Source: Butyrivibrio sp. CAG:318
Lineage (GTDB): Bacteria; Bacillota; Clostridia; Lachnospirales; Lachnospiraceae
Direction: 5' to 3'
Length of the DNA: 43,439 bases
Assembly (NCBI GenBank): GCA_000431815.1
Contig: FR889226.1
Coordinates: 57,380-100,818 of the forward strand
Below are positions 1-8,279 of the stretch, one piece after another. Numbering within the stretch: position 1 is the stretch's first letter; each line of letters begins with the position of its first letter. The notes below the pieces were generated by a model. The model worked only from the letters and a program-made list of their open reading frames with translations, had not been told where the DNA came from and ran no database searches. Position numbers and translations under genes: made by a program.

Positions 1-441
1 TGGCTGCACCGGTGCTTCGTTAAACTGTGGCTGCGGCTGCACCGGTATGTTCTCGACCTTGGTTCCGCATACTCCGCAGAACATCTGTCCCGGATTGATA
101 ATATTGCCGCATCTTGTACATCTGTTGGCACCATCGGCTACCATTGTATGAGGAAGTCTCGAACCGCAAACCGAACAAAAAGCTGCATTGACGGAGTTGT
201 CCGAATGGCAGTTAGTACATACCACAATTCCGTTAAGGAATTTCACTCTGGTATTCATCTGCTCAATCTGCTCCTCTGTCGCCTTAAGATCGGCAAACAT
301 CTGTATATATGCACCCTGCGGATTCTCCGTTTCCGCACGATATGTACGTCCTATTGCTGCATATATCTCATTAATTCTCATCTGTGCTGCCTGTATGTTT
401 CTGTTAATATCATTTATTTCCCTATCTGCATTGCTTCTCAT
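1..441 (-). CDS. Zinc-ribbon protein, C-terminus cut by window edge
   Basis: Open frame of 147 codons running off the left edge, so the C-terminus is missing. The start ATG at 441 has a GGAGG Shine-Dalgarno (452-456) and a good promoter upstream. The first ~65 residues are a polar, probably helical/coiled segment. Then come two treble-clef-like zinc ribbons: CTNC paired with CSVC, and CTRC paired with CGVC. A Pro/Gln-rich linker (repeated V-Q-P) begins just before the edge. Double zinc ribbons followed by a Pro/Gln linker are common in Firmicutes membrane or regulatory proteins, where a transmembrane or other effector domain often follows. That part is not visible, so no function is assigned. 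The short overlapping frames on the plus strand are shadows of this gene. Confidence 0.8.
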   Translation of the reverse strand, partial: MRSNADREINDINRNIQAAQMRINEIYAAIGRTYRAETENPQGAYIQMFADLKATEEQIEQMNTRVKFLNGIVVCTNCHSDNSVNAAFCSVCGSRLPHTMVADGANRCTRCGNIINPGQMFCGVCGTKVENIPVQPQPQFNEAPVQP

Positions 442-477
442 ATATGAATTCCTCCGTTAAGGTTTATTTATATAATA

Positions 478-506
478 AGTATAACTATATTCCACTGCAA
501 GGTCAA
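478..506 (-). promoter_or_regulatory. Sigma-A type promoter of the zinc-ribbon gene
   Basis: On the minus strand TTGACC (501-506) is separated by exactly 17 bp from TATACT (478-483). This lies about 40 bp upstream of the start codon at 441. Confidence 0.7.
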
Positions 507-511
507 CTGTT

Positions 512-868
512 TTAACTCATAATTGCTCCAAGTATACCCCCGGTTATGCATATAACAAATGATATTATTGCTTTCTTAACATCATCATACAGTCCTTTAT
601 TTATAATAAACGACACAACCGATAAAAACACAAAATACAGCAGTCCTATCAGTGCTCCGTTAAGTACTCTTTTTTCTTTTTTGGCCTTACCATATATAAT
701 ACCTGCCGCGATAGATGATATTCCGTATATAACCATGACCACTATGCGCATCTGTCCGTCACCAAGTCTCATTTTGTACATTATAAATGCTCCCACCGCC
801 AACAAAACCGCACTGATCAAATATGCGGCAATCAGAACTTTGAATATTGTTGTTAATTTTCTGCCCAA
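512..868 (-). CDS. Small four-helix membrane protein (TIGR04086-like)
   Basis: A 118-residue protein with four hydrophobic segments, at about residues 8-28, 41-60, 70-90 and 97-117. Size and topology match the TIGR04086 family of putative membrane proteins from clostridia; that assignment is from memory and is moderately sure. The start is TTG at 868, because AGGAG (876-880) sits 8 nt upstream. A more distal in-frame TTG at 919 has no ribosome binding site, and the ATG at 872-874 is out of frame and quickly stops. No operon partner on the same strand is close. The divergent ProX-like gene starts about 120 bp upstream. Function unknown. Confidence 0.75.
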   Translation of the reverse strand: MGRKLTTIFKVLIAAYLISAVLLAVGAFIMYKMRLGDGQMRIVVMVIYGISSIAAGIIYGKAKKEKRVLNGALIGLLYFVFLSVVSFIINKGLYDDVKKAIISFVICITGGILGAIMS

Positions 869-988
869 TTCATGATCTCCTTTCCCAAATCCGGATATTA
901 AAATATATTCCGCCGGCAATCAGATATTCACAAAAAAACATATTCATGCTAATATAATTTCAATAATTTACGGAGGTAACCGATTACA

Positions 989-1543
989 ATGGATTTATTT
1001 GTATGTGACGGAAGACCCGTCACCAGGGAAAGACGTCTCGCCAAAGAGGTACGGACATATGATCTGCTGGATGAACTTAAAATACCGTTTAAAAGAATTG
1101 ATCATGAGACAGCAATGACAATCGCTGACTGTGATGAAGTAGACCACTTGTTCGGATGTAAGATTTATAAAAATCTGTTTCTCAGGAATTCAAAAGGTGA
1201 CGAATATTATATGGTTGTAATGCCCGGAAACAAAAAATTCAGGACTGCTATATTATCAAAGCAGCTTGGCACCACCAGACTGTCTTTTGCAGATGAGAAA
1301 TATATGGAGGAATTTCTTGACCTTACTCCCGGCTCAGTGACTGTAATGGGTCTTATGAACGACCACGATAACAAGGTTAAGCTCGTGATTGACAGGGAAC
1401 TGCTTAATGAAAAATACTTTGCATGTCACCCATGCATTAATACTTCATCAATCAGAATGCTCACATCCGATGTCATAGATGTATTTCTCCCTGCCGTCCA
1501 TCACGAACCTGTATTTGTTGATCTCGGTAATGAATATCTATAA
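989..1543 (+). CDS. Prolyl-tRNA deacylase, ProX/YbaK family (trans-editing)
   Basis: A 184-residue free-standing editing domain of the YbaK/ProX/PrdX superfamily, which hydrolyses mischarged aminoacyl-tRNA (typically Ala-tRNA-Pro) in the cytoplasm. The central region carries the family pattern K(I/Y)KNLFLR, then YYMVVMPGNKKF, then GSVTVMGLMND and a C-terminal CHPCINTSSIRM block in place of the usual HP.NNT segment. Length agrees with stand-alone ProX proteins. GGAGG lies at 972-976, 12 nt before the ATG, which is slightly long. The gene is convergent with the sirtuin and the last 6 bp of the two frames overlap. Exact tRNA specificity cannot be read from sequence. Confidence 0.85.
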   Translation: MDLFVCDGRPVTRERRLAKEVRTYDLLDELKIPFKRIDHETAMTIADCDEVDHLFGCKIYKNLFLRNSKGDEYYMVVMPGNKKFRTAILSKQLGTTRLSFADEKYMEEFLDLTPGSVTVMGLMNDHDNKVKLVIDRELLNEKYFACHPCINTSSIRMLTSDVIDVFLPAVHHEPVFVDLGNEYL

Positions 1544-2266
1544 ATCCCTGACACAGTAATCGAGTGTCTCGCCAACTGCATCATTTATTACAATATCCGC
1601 AACGGAATCTCTGGCCGTTGCGGACTTATTGATCAGAATCAGTTTATTTCCATGATAATAATCAATCAGACCGGCGGCAGGATATACTGTTAACGAAGTA
1701 CCTGCAACTATAAGTACATCTGCTTCGCTTATGTATTTTACCGCTTTGGTCAGTGTATTGTTATCCAGTCCCTCCTCATAAAGAACAACATCAGGCTTAA
1801 TTATTCCACCGCATTCACATCTTGGTATGCCCGTGCTGTTTATGATTGCACTTTCATCATAGAATCTTAAACATTTCATGCAATAATTACGAAGTACACT
1901 TCCATGAAGCTCCAGCACTTCCCTGCTGCCCGCTGCCTGATGCAGACCGTCAATATTCTGTGTCACAACCGCCTTGCATTTACCGAGCTTTTCTAATTTA
2001 GCAAGAGCAATATGCGCCTTATTGGGTACAGCATCCGGATATAGCATTTTATCACGATAGAAATCAAAGAATTCATCCGTATGTCTCATAAAAAAAGTGT
2101 GGCTGAGTATCGTCTCCGGAGGGTATGCATATTTCTGATTATAAAGGCCGTCTACACTCCTGAAATCAGGTATATTGCTTTCGGTACTTACTCCTGCACC
2201 GCCAAAAAATACTATGTTGTCACTTTCCGAGATTATCTTACGAAGTTTTTCAATATTCTCATTCAT
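1538..2266 (-). CDS. cobB: NAD-dependent protein deacylase (sirtuin, Sir2/CobB)
   Basis: A 242-residue sirtuin that removes acyl groups from lysine using NAD+. Visible motifs in order: NAD-binding GGAGVSTESNIPDFRS (about 22-37), TQNIDGLHQAAG (about 102-113), catalytic HGS (about 121-123), a zinc site of two Cys pairs (CMKC about 129-132, and CECGG), then GTSLTVYPAAG and a late INK motif. All core residues of the family are present. The SD GGAGG lies within the last codons of pdp, and the pdp stop is 5 bp upstream of this start, so the gene is probably co-transcribed and translationally coupled with deoB-pdp. Linking a sirtuin to nucleoside salvage makes sense only loosely, through nicotinamide/ribose-phosphate metabolism; that is inference. 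Confidence 0.92.
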   Translation of the reverse strand: MNENIEKLRKIISESDNIVFFGGAGVSTESNIPDFRSVDGLYNQKYAYPPETILSHTFFMRHTDEFFDFYRDKMLYPDAVPNKAHIALAKLEKLGKCKAVVTQNIDGLHQAAGSREVLELHGSVLRNYCMKCLRFYDESAIINSTGIPRCECGGIIKPDVVLYEEGLDNNTLTKAVKYISEADVLIVAGTSLTVYPAAGLIDYYHGNKLILINKSATARDSVADIVINDAVGETLDYCVRDL

Positions 2267-2271
2267 ACAAT

Positions 2272-3582
2272 TTACGCCTCCATTATGACTTTTTTAATCA
2301 GGCGGCTCTCAGCAGGTTTGGTATCTTCTATCACATATGCATCCGCAAATCGTTTAACTGCATCAGAAAGCTTATTTTCATCATTGGCATAGAATCTGGC
2401 CAGCACATCTCCCTTATGGACATACGCACCCTTCTTGGCTTCAAGTACGATGCCGACTGACAAATCTATCACACTATCCTTATTCTCCCGACCTCCTCCG
2501 AGAACCATGGCACTTGTTCCGACAATATCGCATACTATACGGCTGACATATCCTTCCACGTCCGCCCTGTATTCATACTCGATTGAAGCCTTTGGAAGAA
2601 GTTCTGTATCGTAAACCGCCTCAGGGTTTCCGCCCTGTGCCTCCACAAGTTCGGCCAGTTTCCTAAGTGCACTGCCATCTTTGATCGTGCCGGCCAGCAT
2701 TTCTTTTGCTTCGGCACAATTCTGTGCCTTGCCCGCACCTGCAACCATATGTGAACCAAGCTCAAGGCATAACTCATACAAATCCTGCGGGCCATTTCCG
2801 GCAAGTGTATCTATCGCTTCCTTAACCTCGAGCGCATTACCGACCGCATATCCTAAAGGTTCATCCATATCACTGACTACTGCCATCGTCTTTTTCCCGA
2901 CGTTATCGCCTATTCTGACCATTGTATCCGCCAGCTTAACCGCACTTTCTTCGTCCTTCATAAATGCTCCGCTTCCTACCTTCACATCGAGAACTATAAC
3001 ATCTGCCCCTGCTGCTATTTTTTTGCTCATAATACTGCTTGCAATAAGCGGTATGCTCTCGACGGTCGCCGTCACATCCCTGAGTGCATATAATTTCTTA
3101 TCCGCAGGCGCAAGATTTCCTGTCTGCCCTGCAATCGCAATTCCTATTCTGTTGACATTATCAAAAAATTCCTGTTCCGGTATTCCTGTCTGAAATCCGG
3201 GAAAGCTTTCAAGCTTATCTATCGTCCCACCGGTGTGCCCGAGTCCGCGCCCCGACATTTTGGCAACCGGAACTCCAAGTGCCGCAACCATCGGTCCGAG
3301 GACAAGTGACGTCTTATCTCCAACGCCTCCCGTGCTGTGTTTATCAACTTTAACACCTTTAATCGGCGTAAGATCCATCACGTCACCGCTGTGTGCCATA
3401 GCAAGTGTAAGTGCCGCTGTCTCCTCCGGTGTCATTCCATTGAAAAAAATTGCCATTGCAAGTGCTGCTGCCTGATAATCCGGAATATTTCCGGCCGTAT
3501 ATTCCTTAACAAAAAATTGGATTTCTTCACCCGAAAGTTCTTTGTTATCTCGTTTGTGCTGTATAATATCATACATTCTCAT
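2272..3582 (-). CDS. pdp: Pyrimidine-nucleoside phosphorylase
   Basis: A 436-residue phosphorylase that cleaves uridine, thymidine and deoxyuridine with phosphate to give (deoxy)ribose-1-phosphate. The N-terminal helical domain begins MYDIIQHKRDNKELS. The glycine-rich phosphate/nucleoside signature KVDKHSTGGVGDKTSLV (about 82-98) and SGRGLGHTGGTIDKLES follow, and a C-terminal PYNP-type domain closes the chain. I chose ATG 3582 over an upstream GTG at 3591, because the deoB stop and an AAGGTG ribosome site occupy that stretch. It follows deoB in the same operon: the phosphorylase makes pentose-1-phosphate, which DeoB converts to the 5-phosphate. Full length, no defects seen. Confidence 0.95.
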   Translation of the reverse strand: MRMYDIIQHKRDNKELSGEEIQFFVKEYTAGNIPDYQAAALAMAIFFNGMTPEETAALTLAMAHSGDVMDLTPIKGVKVDKHSTGGVGDKTSLVLGPMVAALGVPVAKMSGRGLGHTGGTIDKLESFPGFQTGIPEQEFFDNVNRIGIAIAGQTGNLAPADKKLYALRDVTATVESIPLIASSIMSKKIAAGADVIVLDVKVGSGAFMKDEESAVKLADTMVRIGDNVGKKTMAVVSDMDEPLGYAVGNALEVKEAIDTLAGNGPQDLYELCLELGSHMVAGAGKAQNCAEAKEMLAGTIKDGSALRKLAELVEAQGGNPEAVYDTELLPKASIEYEYRADVEGYVSRIVCDIVGTSAMVLGGGRENKDSVIDLSVGIVLEAKKGAYVHKGDVLARFYANDENKLSDAVKRFADAYVIEDTKPAESRLIKKVIMEA

Positions 3583-3587
3583 ATATA

Positions 3588-4763
3588 TCACCTTGCAATC
3601 CTTTCAAGGAAACTTTCTCCTGTAATGATCGGTTCTGCCCCAACATACTCCGCTATTGTCTGTCCGATGTCCGCAAAGCAGTTTCTTGTGCCGAAATTAA
3701 CCGGTCTGATATTCTTACCATACACCAGCACCGGAATATATTCCCTTGTATGGTCCGTACCCTTAAATGTCGGGTCGCATCCATGGTCTGCATTGATTAT
3801 AAGAATATCATCATCATTCATAGCGCCGATAATTTCCGGAAGTCTTGCATCGAAATCTTCAAGCCCTTTTCCATATCCGGCCGCGTCTCTGCGGTGCCCC
3901 CATGAGGAATCGAATTCTACCAGATTCGTAAAGATAAGACCATGCGACTTCTCTTTCATAAGCCTGACAGTCACATCCACACCGTCCATATTATTCTTCG
4001 TGTGGATAGCCCGCGTTATCCCGGAACCGGCAAAAATATCTTCAATCTTGCCGACTGCCCATACATCATAATTCTGCTCCTTAAGTCTGTGAAGCAGATT
4101 ATAATCCGGCGGCAATATCGCATAATCACGCCTGTCGGATGTTCTTACATAGTTACCGTCATGTCCGGTAAACGGCCTTGCAATTACTCTGGCCACCTCA
4201 TCCTGTCCGGTGAGAATCTTTCTTGCTTTAGCGCACATGTCGTACAGGCTGTCAAGCGGAAAGCAGTCAACATTGACCGCAATCTGAAAAACACTGTCAG
4301 CAGATGTATATACAATCGGCTTGCCGGTACGTTCATGTTCTGCACCGAGTTTCTTAATTATCTCTGTTCCTGAAGCAACACAGTTTCCAAGCACCCCCAA
4401 AACCCCTGTTTCTTTGATAAATTCATTTATTATTCTGTCAGGAAATCCGTCCGGATATGTCGGAAACGGTTTGTCTGATATTACACCTGTCATTTCCCAA
4501 TGTCCAACCGTAGTATCCTTGCCGGCCGATTTTTCCGATGAACGGCCGTAGGCACCTGTAATCCGGCTTTCATCCATAACGGGGAGTGACTTCATTCCGT
4601 CAATATTGCCCAGTCCAAGCTTAAGAAGATTCGGGATATTAAGCCCTTTATTATATTCCCATGTATGAGGTATCGTACTGCTTCCGGCATCACCGAATGC
4701 TGCGGCATCCGGTGCCTCTCCCATACCCACACTGTCAAGTATGATCCAAATTACACGTTTCAT
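3588..4763 (-). CDS. deoB: Phosphopentomutase
   Basis: A 391-residue cytosolic metalloenzyme of the alkaline-phosphatase superfamily that interconverts (deoxy)ribose-1-phosphate and 5-phosphate. The N-terminus WIILDSVGMGEAPDAAAFGD carries the first metal-binding Asp. The GKDTTVGHWEM segment carries the catalytic Thr. The C-terminal INADHGCDPTFKGTDHTREY block supplies the other metal ligands. First gene of deoB-pdp-cobB, with AAGGTG before the ATG. In many Firmicutes deoB (drm) sits in the xerD-spoIIM-nudF neighbourhood. Here those genes lie only 4-5 kb away, which fits residual synteny. No operator for a deo repressor was recognised. Confidence 0.96.
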   Translation of the reverse strand: MKRVIWIILDSVGMGEAPDAAAFGDAGSSTIPHTWEYNKGLNIPNLLKLGLGNIDGMKSLPVMDESRITGAYGRSSEKSAGKDTTVGHWEMTGVISDKPFPTYPDGFPDRIINEFIKETGVLGVLGNCVASGTEIIKKLGAEHERTGKPIVYTSADSVFQIAVNVDCFPLDSLYDMCAKARKILTGQDEVARVIARPFTGHDGNYVRTSDRRDYAILPPDYNLLHRLKEQNYDVWAVGKIEDIFAGSGITRAIHTKNNMDGVDVTVRLMKEKSHGLIFTNLVEFDSSWGHRRDAAGYGKGLEDFDARLPEIIGAMNDDDILIINADHGCDPTFKGTDHTREYIPVLVYGKNIRPVNFGTRNCFADIGQTIAEYVGAEPIITGESFLERIAR

Positions 4764-4788
4764 AAGTCAAACACCTTCCTTATATGCA

Positions 4789-4819
4789 GATTTATCCGCC
4801 GGACACCGACGGATAAATC
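4789..4819 (-). terminator. Inverted repeat downstream of the LiaF-like gene
   Basis: GATTTATCCG (4789-4798) pairs perfectly with CGGATAAATC (4810-4819) around an 11-nt loop. It lies just past the stop of the LiaF-like gene and upstream of deoB. No clear U-run follows, so it may be a weak terminator or a processing/attenuation hairpin. Confidence 0.4.
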
Positions 4820-4825
4820 ATCAGA

Positions 4826-5554
4826 TTAAATATATTGTATCTCTACAGATCCAAACTGCATGACACCGTTAAGTGTAACTACCGGTGAATTTGCAGATAC
4901 ATTAGGTCTGTTGCGCTCTTTCACGCGTCCGGCCATCGTTCCGGTCTGTACATCAACATTCCATCCTGACGGTATATACAGAACCAGGTTTCCGAATTTG
5001 CCGTTGATATCTATGATCGCGTGTCCCGATGGTATATTACATCCATCAAAATACACATCCATATTGCCAAACGAAAGATTGATATTGGCGCGTTCAAAAT
5101 TATTCATGCTGATATGCTTGACCGCGGACGAGAACCTGGTCGAACAATTAACAATATTATTAACGCCCTGATTGATATATTCCGTTCTGTAACCGGCATA
5201 TGATGCATTATTCTGCGCTGCATTACCGTTATAGCTGCGGTTACGGCTTCCCGTCTTAAATATAAGTGAAAACCCTATACTTAAGAGCACTGCGATCAAT
5301 ACTAACGGCCACGGTGAAAGTTTCTGTATTCCCCACGCGTCCGAATAGATTATACATATTCCCGCGAGTGGAAGAAATATTCCCCAAAAATTCCATGCCG
5401 GAATATTGCTGATTATTATGCCCGCAAATACAATTGTAAAAATAATACTTACAACACCCACATCATGCATAAATCCGAATGCCGAGAGCACTATAAATGC
5501 AGCTGCCGCAATAAGTAATATTCCCCACATGACACTGCTTGTTCTTTTTTTCAT
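4826..5554 (-). CDS. LiaF-like membrane protein (cell-wall stress type)
   Basis: A 242-residue protein. The N-terminal ~100 residues form four short transmembrane helices of the LiaI/LiaF-TM type. A polar linker rich in Asn and Tyr follows (about 100-130). A C-terminal beta-helical domain carries the repeating pattern NLSFGNMDVYFD and GKFGNLVLYIPSGW, typical of LiaF C-terminal (DUF2154-like) or cell-wall-active-antibiotic-response proteins. In Bacillus the relatives restrain or sense envelope stress kinases, but no histidine kinase/regulator pair adjoins here, so the role is open. The start at 5554 is set by GGAGG 5560-5564. An upstream in-frame ATG overlaps the ribosome site itself. A strong promoter lies at 5588-5616. 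Confidence 0.75.
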   Translation of the reverse strand: MKKRTSSVMWGILLIAAAAFIVLSAFGFMHDVGVVSIIFTIVFAGIIISNIPAWNFWGIFLPLAGICIIYSDAWGIQKLSPWPLVLIAVLLSIGFSLIFKTGSRNRSYNGNAAQNNASYAGYRTEYINQGVNNIVNCSTRFSSAVKHISMNNFERANINLSFGNMDVYFDGCNIPSGHAIIDINGKFGNLVLYIPSGWNVDVQTGTMAGRVKERNRPNVSANSPVVTLNGVMQFGSVEIQYI

Positions 5555-5587
5555 AGCCACTACCTCCATATATCCTTGATAATAATT

Positions 5588-5616
5588 ATTATACCAAAAG
5601 CCGTTTTAACTGTAAA
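5588..5616 (-). promoter_or_regulatory. Sigma-A type promoter of the LiaF-like gene
   Basis: Minus strand TTTACA (5611-5616), 17 bp, TATAAT (5588-5593), about 34 bp before the start codon. Confidence 0.7.
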
Positions 5617-5717
5617 TACTCACATTGTCGGATATTATTTCAAAAAAAATGTAGCATTATACTTTTTTTCGTGTTAAAATTTTACTCGTTAGGATTTTAT
5701 ACTGTTAGGAGGACATA

Positions 5718-6746
5718 ATGAGTATCCATTTGATTAAGACTCTGCCTTCTCCTGAGGAGATCAAGGCAGAATTTCCACTCTCAAAAGAACAGATTGAATT
5801 AAAGAAAGAGCGCGATGCACAGATCCGTGATGTCTTTACGGGCGCATCCGATAAATTTCTCGCTATAATCGGACCGTGTTCAGCTGACAACGAAGATGCG
5901 GTTCTTGACTATGTTACCAGACTTGCAAGAGTGCAGGAGAAAATAAAAGACAAAGTAATCATCATTCCGCGTGTATATACCAATAAACCGCGTACAACAG
6001 GCGACGGATACAAGGGTATGCTTCACCAGCCGGATCCGGAGAAGAAACCGGATCTTATCGCAGGAATAAAAGCAATCCGTAAGCTTCACCTTGATGTAAT
6101 ATCCAATACTGGTTTTTTCCCGGCTGATGAGATGCTTTACCCTGAGAACTGGACATATTGTGATGACACACTTGCTTATGTAGCAATCGGTGCCCGTTCG
6201 GTTGAAGACCAGCAGCACAGACTTACCGCAAGCGGTATGGATGTTCCTGTCGGAATGAAGAACCCTACAAGCGGAGGATATGAAGTTATGCTTAACTCAG
6301 TTCATGCTGCAAGCCATCCTCACACTTTCATATACAGGGGTGCCGAGGTTTCCACAACCGGTAATGAACTTACGCACACCGTTCTTCGCGGTTCCGTAAA
6401 CAAGAAAGGCCAGTGCATACCGAATTACCATTATGAAGATCTGCTTCTTCTTAATAAACTTTATGCAGAACACGACCTTAAATATCCGGCAACAATAGTT
6501 GATTCGAATCATAGCAATTCCAACAAACAGTACCTTGAGCAGATAAGAATTGTCGAGGATGTGCTCCACAGCCGCAGGATGAATTCCGATATTCGCAAGC
6601 TGGTAAAGGGTGTTATGGTTGAAAGTTATATTGAGCCGGGTTCACAGAAGATCGGTGAGCATATTTACGGCAAATCGATTACAGACCCATGTCTCGGATG
6701 GGATGATTCAGAGAAACTGCTTTATACAATAGCAGAGAATTGTTAA
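5718..6746 (+). CDS. aroF: 3-deoxy-7-phosphoheptulonate synthase (DAHP synthase, class I)
   Basis: A 342-residue class I DAHP synthase of the AroF/AroG/AroH type. It condenses phosphoenolpyruvate and erythrose-4-phosphate in the first step of aromatic amino acid synthesis. Recognisable blocks: IGPCSADNEDAV (about 53-64), IIPRVYTNKPRTTGDGYKG (phosphate and PEP contacts), IGARSVEDQQHR, GMKNPTSG, and DSNHSNSNKQ near the C-terminus with metal-binding residues. The N-terminal extension typical of feedback-regulated enzymes is present, but the effector cannot be told. AGGAGG precedes the ATG closely. It is monocistronic: a perfect terminator follows and the neighbours face the other way. The symbol is generic, as aroF, aroG and aroH cannot be separated here. 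Confidence 0.95.
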   Translation: MSIHLIKTLPSPEEIKAEFPLSKEQIELKKERDAQIRDVFTGASDKFLAIIGPCSADNEDAVLDYVTRLARVQEKIKDKVIIIPRVYTNKPRTTGDGYKGMLHQPDPEKKPDLIAGIKAIRKLHLDVISNTGFFPADEMLYPENWTYCDDTLAYVAIGARSVEDQQHRLTASGMDVPVGMKNPTSGGYEVMLNSVHAASHPHTFIYRGAEVSTTGNELTHTVLRGSVNKKGQCIPNYHYEDLLLLNKLYAEHDLKYPATIVDSNHSNSNKQYLEQIRIVEDVLHSRRMNSDIRKLVKGVMVESYIEPGSQKIGEHIYGKSITDPCLGWDDSEKLLYTIAENC

Positions 6747-6758
6747 CTTACATTTATT

Positions 6759-6790
6759 GCGTAACAGATTTTTGTCTGTTACGCTTTTTT
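6759..6790 (+). terminator. Rho-independent terminator of the DAHP synthase gene
   Basis: GCGTAACAGA (6759-6768), a 6-nt loop, then TCTGTTACGC (6775-6784) and six T. Perfect 10-bp stem, 13 bp after the stop codon. Confidence 0.92.
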
Positions 6791-6799
6791 ATATAGCAA

Positions 6800-6826
6800 A
6801 ACTGCCGGACATTATATCCGGCAGTT
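6800..6826 (-). terminator. Terminator hairpin after the PdaA-like gene
   Basis: AACTGCCGGA (6800-6809) pairs perfectly with TCCGGCAGTT (6817-6826). On the minus strand it lies 19 bp past the deacetylase stop and is followed by TTTTGC, a short U-tract. It completes a convergent terminator pair with 6759-6790. Confidence 0.7.
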
Positions 6827-6844
6827 AAATTATATTATATAATT

Positions 6845-8251
6845 CTAATCCATCTTCGCATAATAACCGAAGTCGAATCCTTTCTTTTTGAGACCATCAA
6901 TTAAATCTCCGAGCATCTTGGTATTCGTCTCGCTCTCGGCATGAAGCAGGTAAATTGCTCCTCCGTGAGATCTGTCAAGTGCAGCCTGAAGTGACTCTGC
7001 CACATCCGGCTGGTCGTCAACAACCCAGTCTCTGTATGCGAAACTCCAGAATACCGAACGGAGTCCCAGACTCTGCACAATTGCAAGTGACTGTTCACTG
7101 AAAGATCCTTCCGGGAATCTGAACAGATACATATCGTAATTGAATTTTTCCTTAATATATTGCGTTACCTGATTGATATCGTCAACCTGTTTCTGCGCGC
7201 TGTACTGCTGAAGTCCGCCCGACGGATGTGTTGTTGTATGATTGCCGATCACATGTCCTTCATCAATCATTCTCTGTACAAGTTCAGGATTATCCTTGGC
7301 ATACGGAAGCGTTACAAAGAATACTGCCTTAACGCCCTTCTCTTTAAGCGTATCAAGGATTGACGGAGTAAAACCGTATTCGTATCCTTCATCAAATGTC
7401 AGGTAGATATAGTTACTGTACGGCTGGATAAAATCAGCTGCATACATGCCGTAAAGCTTATCATAATACGAACATCCGCCCGGTCTGTTATGCTCATCAA
7501 CATCCGTGGTCGAGAATCCGTACGGAACCTTATCAGTCTTATATTGTGAAAAATCAGTGCCCGCCGGGATTGTCACATCCACGCCGGAATTCAGGATCGC
7601 ACTGTAGTCAATATCAGTCACATTAACGGTAACCTTCTTCATATCGTAATTACCGTATTCATCCTTGGCAACAACACCTATAGTATATGTTCCGGTTGTA
7701 TCATATGATACAGAGTCCTGCATATCATCGGCAGGGGATGATGCATCGGCATCCTTAATCACGCCGGTTGTATATGATGATTTATCATCAACCGACTCTA
7801 TAAAGCTGTCAGCTGTAACCTGTCCGGATTTCATTACATTAACGCTTTCGTTCTTAAGTGTAATAACCGGCGCAGTTGTATCAGCAACCTTAACCGTAAA
7901 ATCAAGGCTGTACTCACCGCTGGTGACTGTTGCTTTGTATTCACCGACCTTATTAAAATCAACATTATCGGCATTTATTTTTGCTGCCGCGATCAACCCG
8001 CCGTCACCGGTTACAATTTCGTTGGCAATCACATTACTCATATCACTGCCAAGTTCAACATTATATGTCTCGTTCTTGAGTGCAAATTTGGAATTACCTT
8101 TTGGGGAATTCTTCTTACTTCCGCCATCGCTTGTAATAAGTACTATAAGAACCACTACAAGTATAACCGCTACAACCGCAAGTGCTATAAGCATCGGAAT
8201 ACCGTTGTTTTTCTTCTTTCTTCTGGATGGCTGTCTGTCATTACTGCTCAT
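6845..8251 (-). CDS. Polysaccharide deacetylase, PdaA-like, with Ig-like domains
   Basis: A 468-residue type II membrane protein. The basic N-terminus (RRKKKNNG) is followed by one transmembrane helix (about 19-42). Next comes an extracytoplasmic region of about 170 residues with two DUF5011/Ig-like beta domains, the second containing DTTAPVITL. A C-terminal NodB domain follows (about 270-468). The catalytic domain resembles Bacillus PdaA, the muramic delta-lactam cortex enzyme, more than generic chitin deacetylases: YLTFDEGYEYG, GHVIGNHTTTHPS, FRFPEGSFSEQSL, FWSFAYRDWVVDDQPD and GAIYLLHAES. As in PdaA, the canonical second Asp of the TFDD motif is replaced, here by Glu. It likely modifies peptidoglycan at the outer face of the membrane. 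It is the last gene of the spoIIM-xer-pdaA run. Confidence 0.85.
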   Translation of the reverse strand: MSSNDRQPSRRKKKNNGIPMLIALAVVAVILVVVLIVLITSDGGSKKNSPKGNSKFALKNETYNVELGSDMSNVIANEIVTGDGGLIAAAKINADNVDFNKVGEYKATVTSGEYSLDFTVKVADTTAPVITLKNESVNVMKSGQVTADSFIESVDDKSSYTTGVIKDADASSPADDMQDSVSYDTTGTYTIGVVAKDEYGNYDMKKVTVNVTDIDYSAILNSGVDVTIPAGTDFSQYKTDKVPYGFSTTDVDEHNRPGGCSYYDKLYGMYAADFIQPYSNYIYLTFDEGYEYGFTPSILDTLKEKGVKAVFFVTLPYAKDNPELVQRMIDEGHVIGNHTTTHPSGGLQQYSAQKQVDDINQVTQYIKEKFNYDMYLFRFPEGSFSEQSLAIVQSLGLRSVFWSFAYRDWVVDDQPDVAESLQAALDRSHGGAIYLLHAESETNTKMLGDLIDGLKKKGFDFGYYAKMD

Positions 8252-8279
8252 ATTTAAAATCCTCTTTCTTTAATTATAG

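Noticed and set aside
5641..5717. Promoter candidates TATACT at 5658-5663 and near 5700 before the DAHP synthase gene
   Set aside because: No acceptable -35 at the correct distance; not called although a promoter must exist in this stretch.
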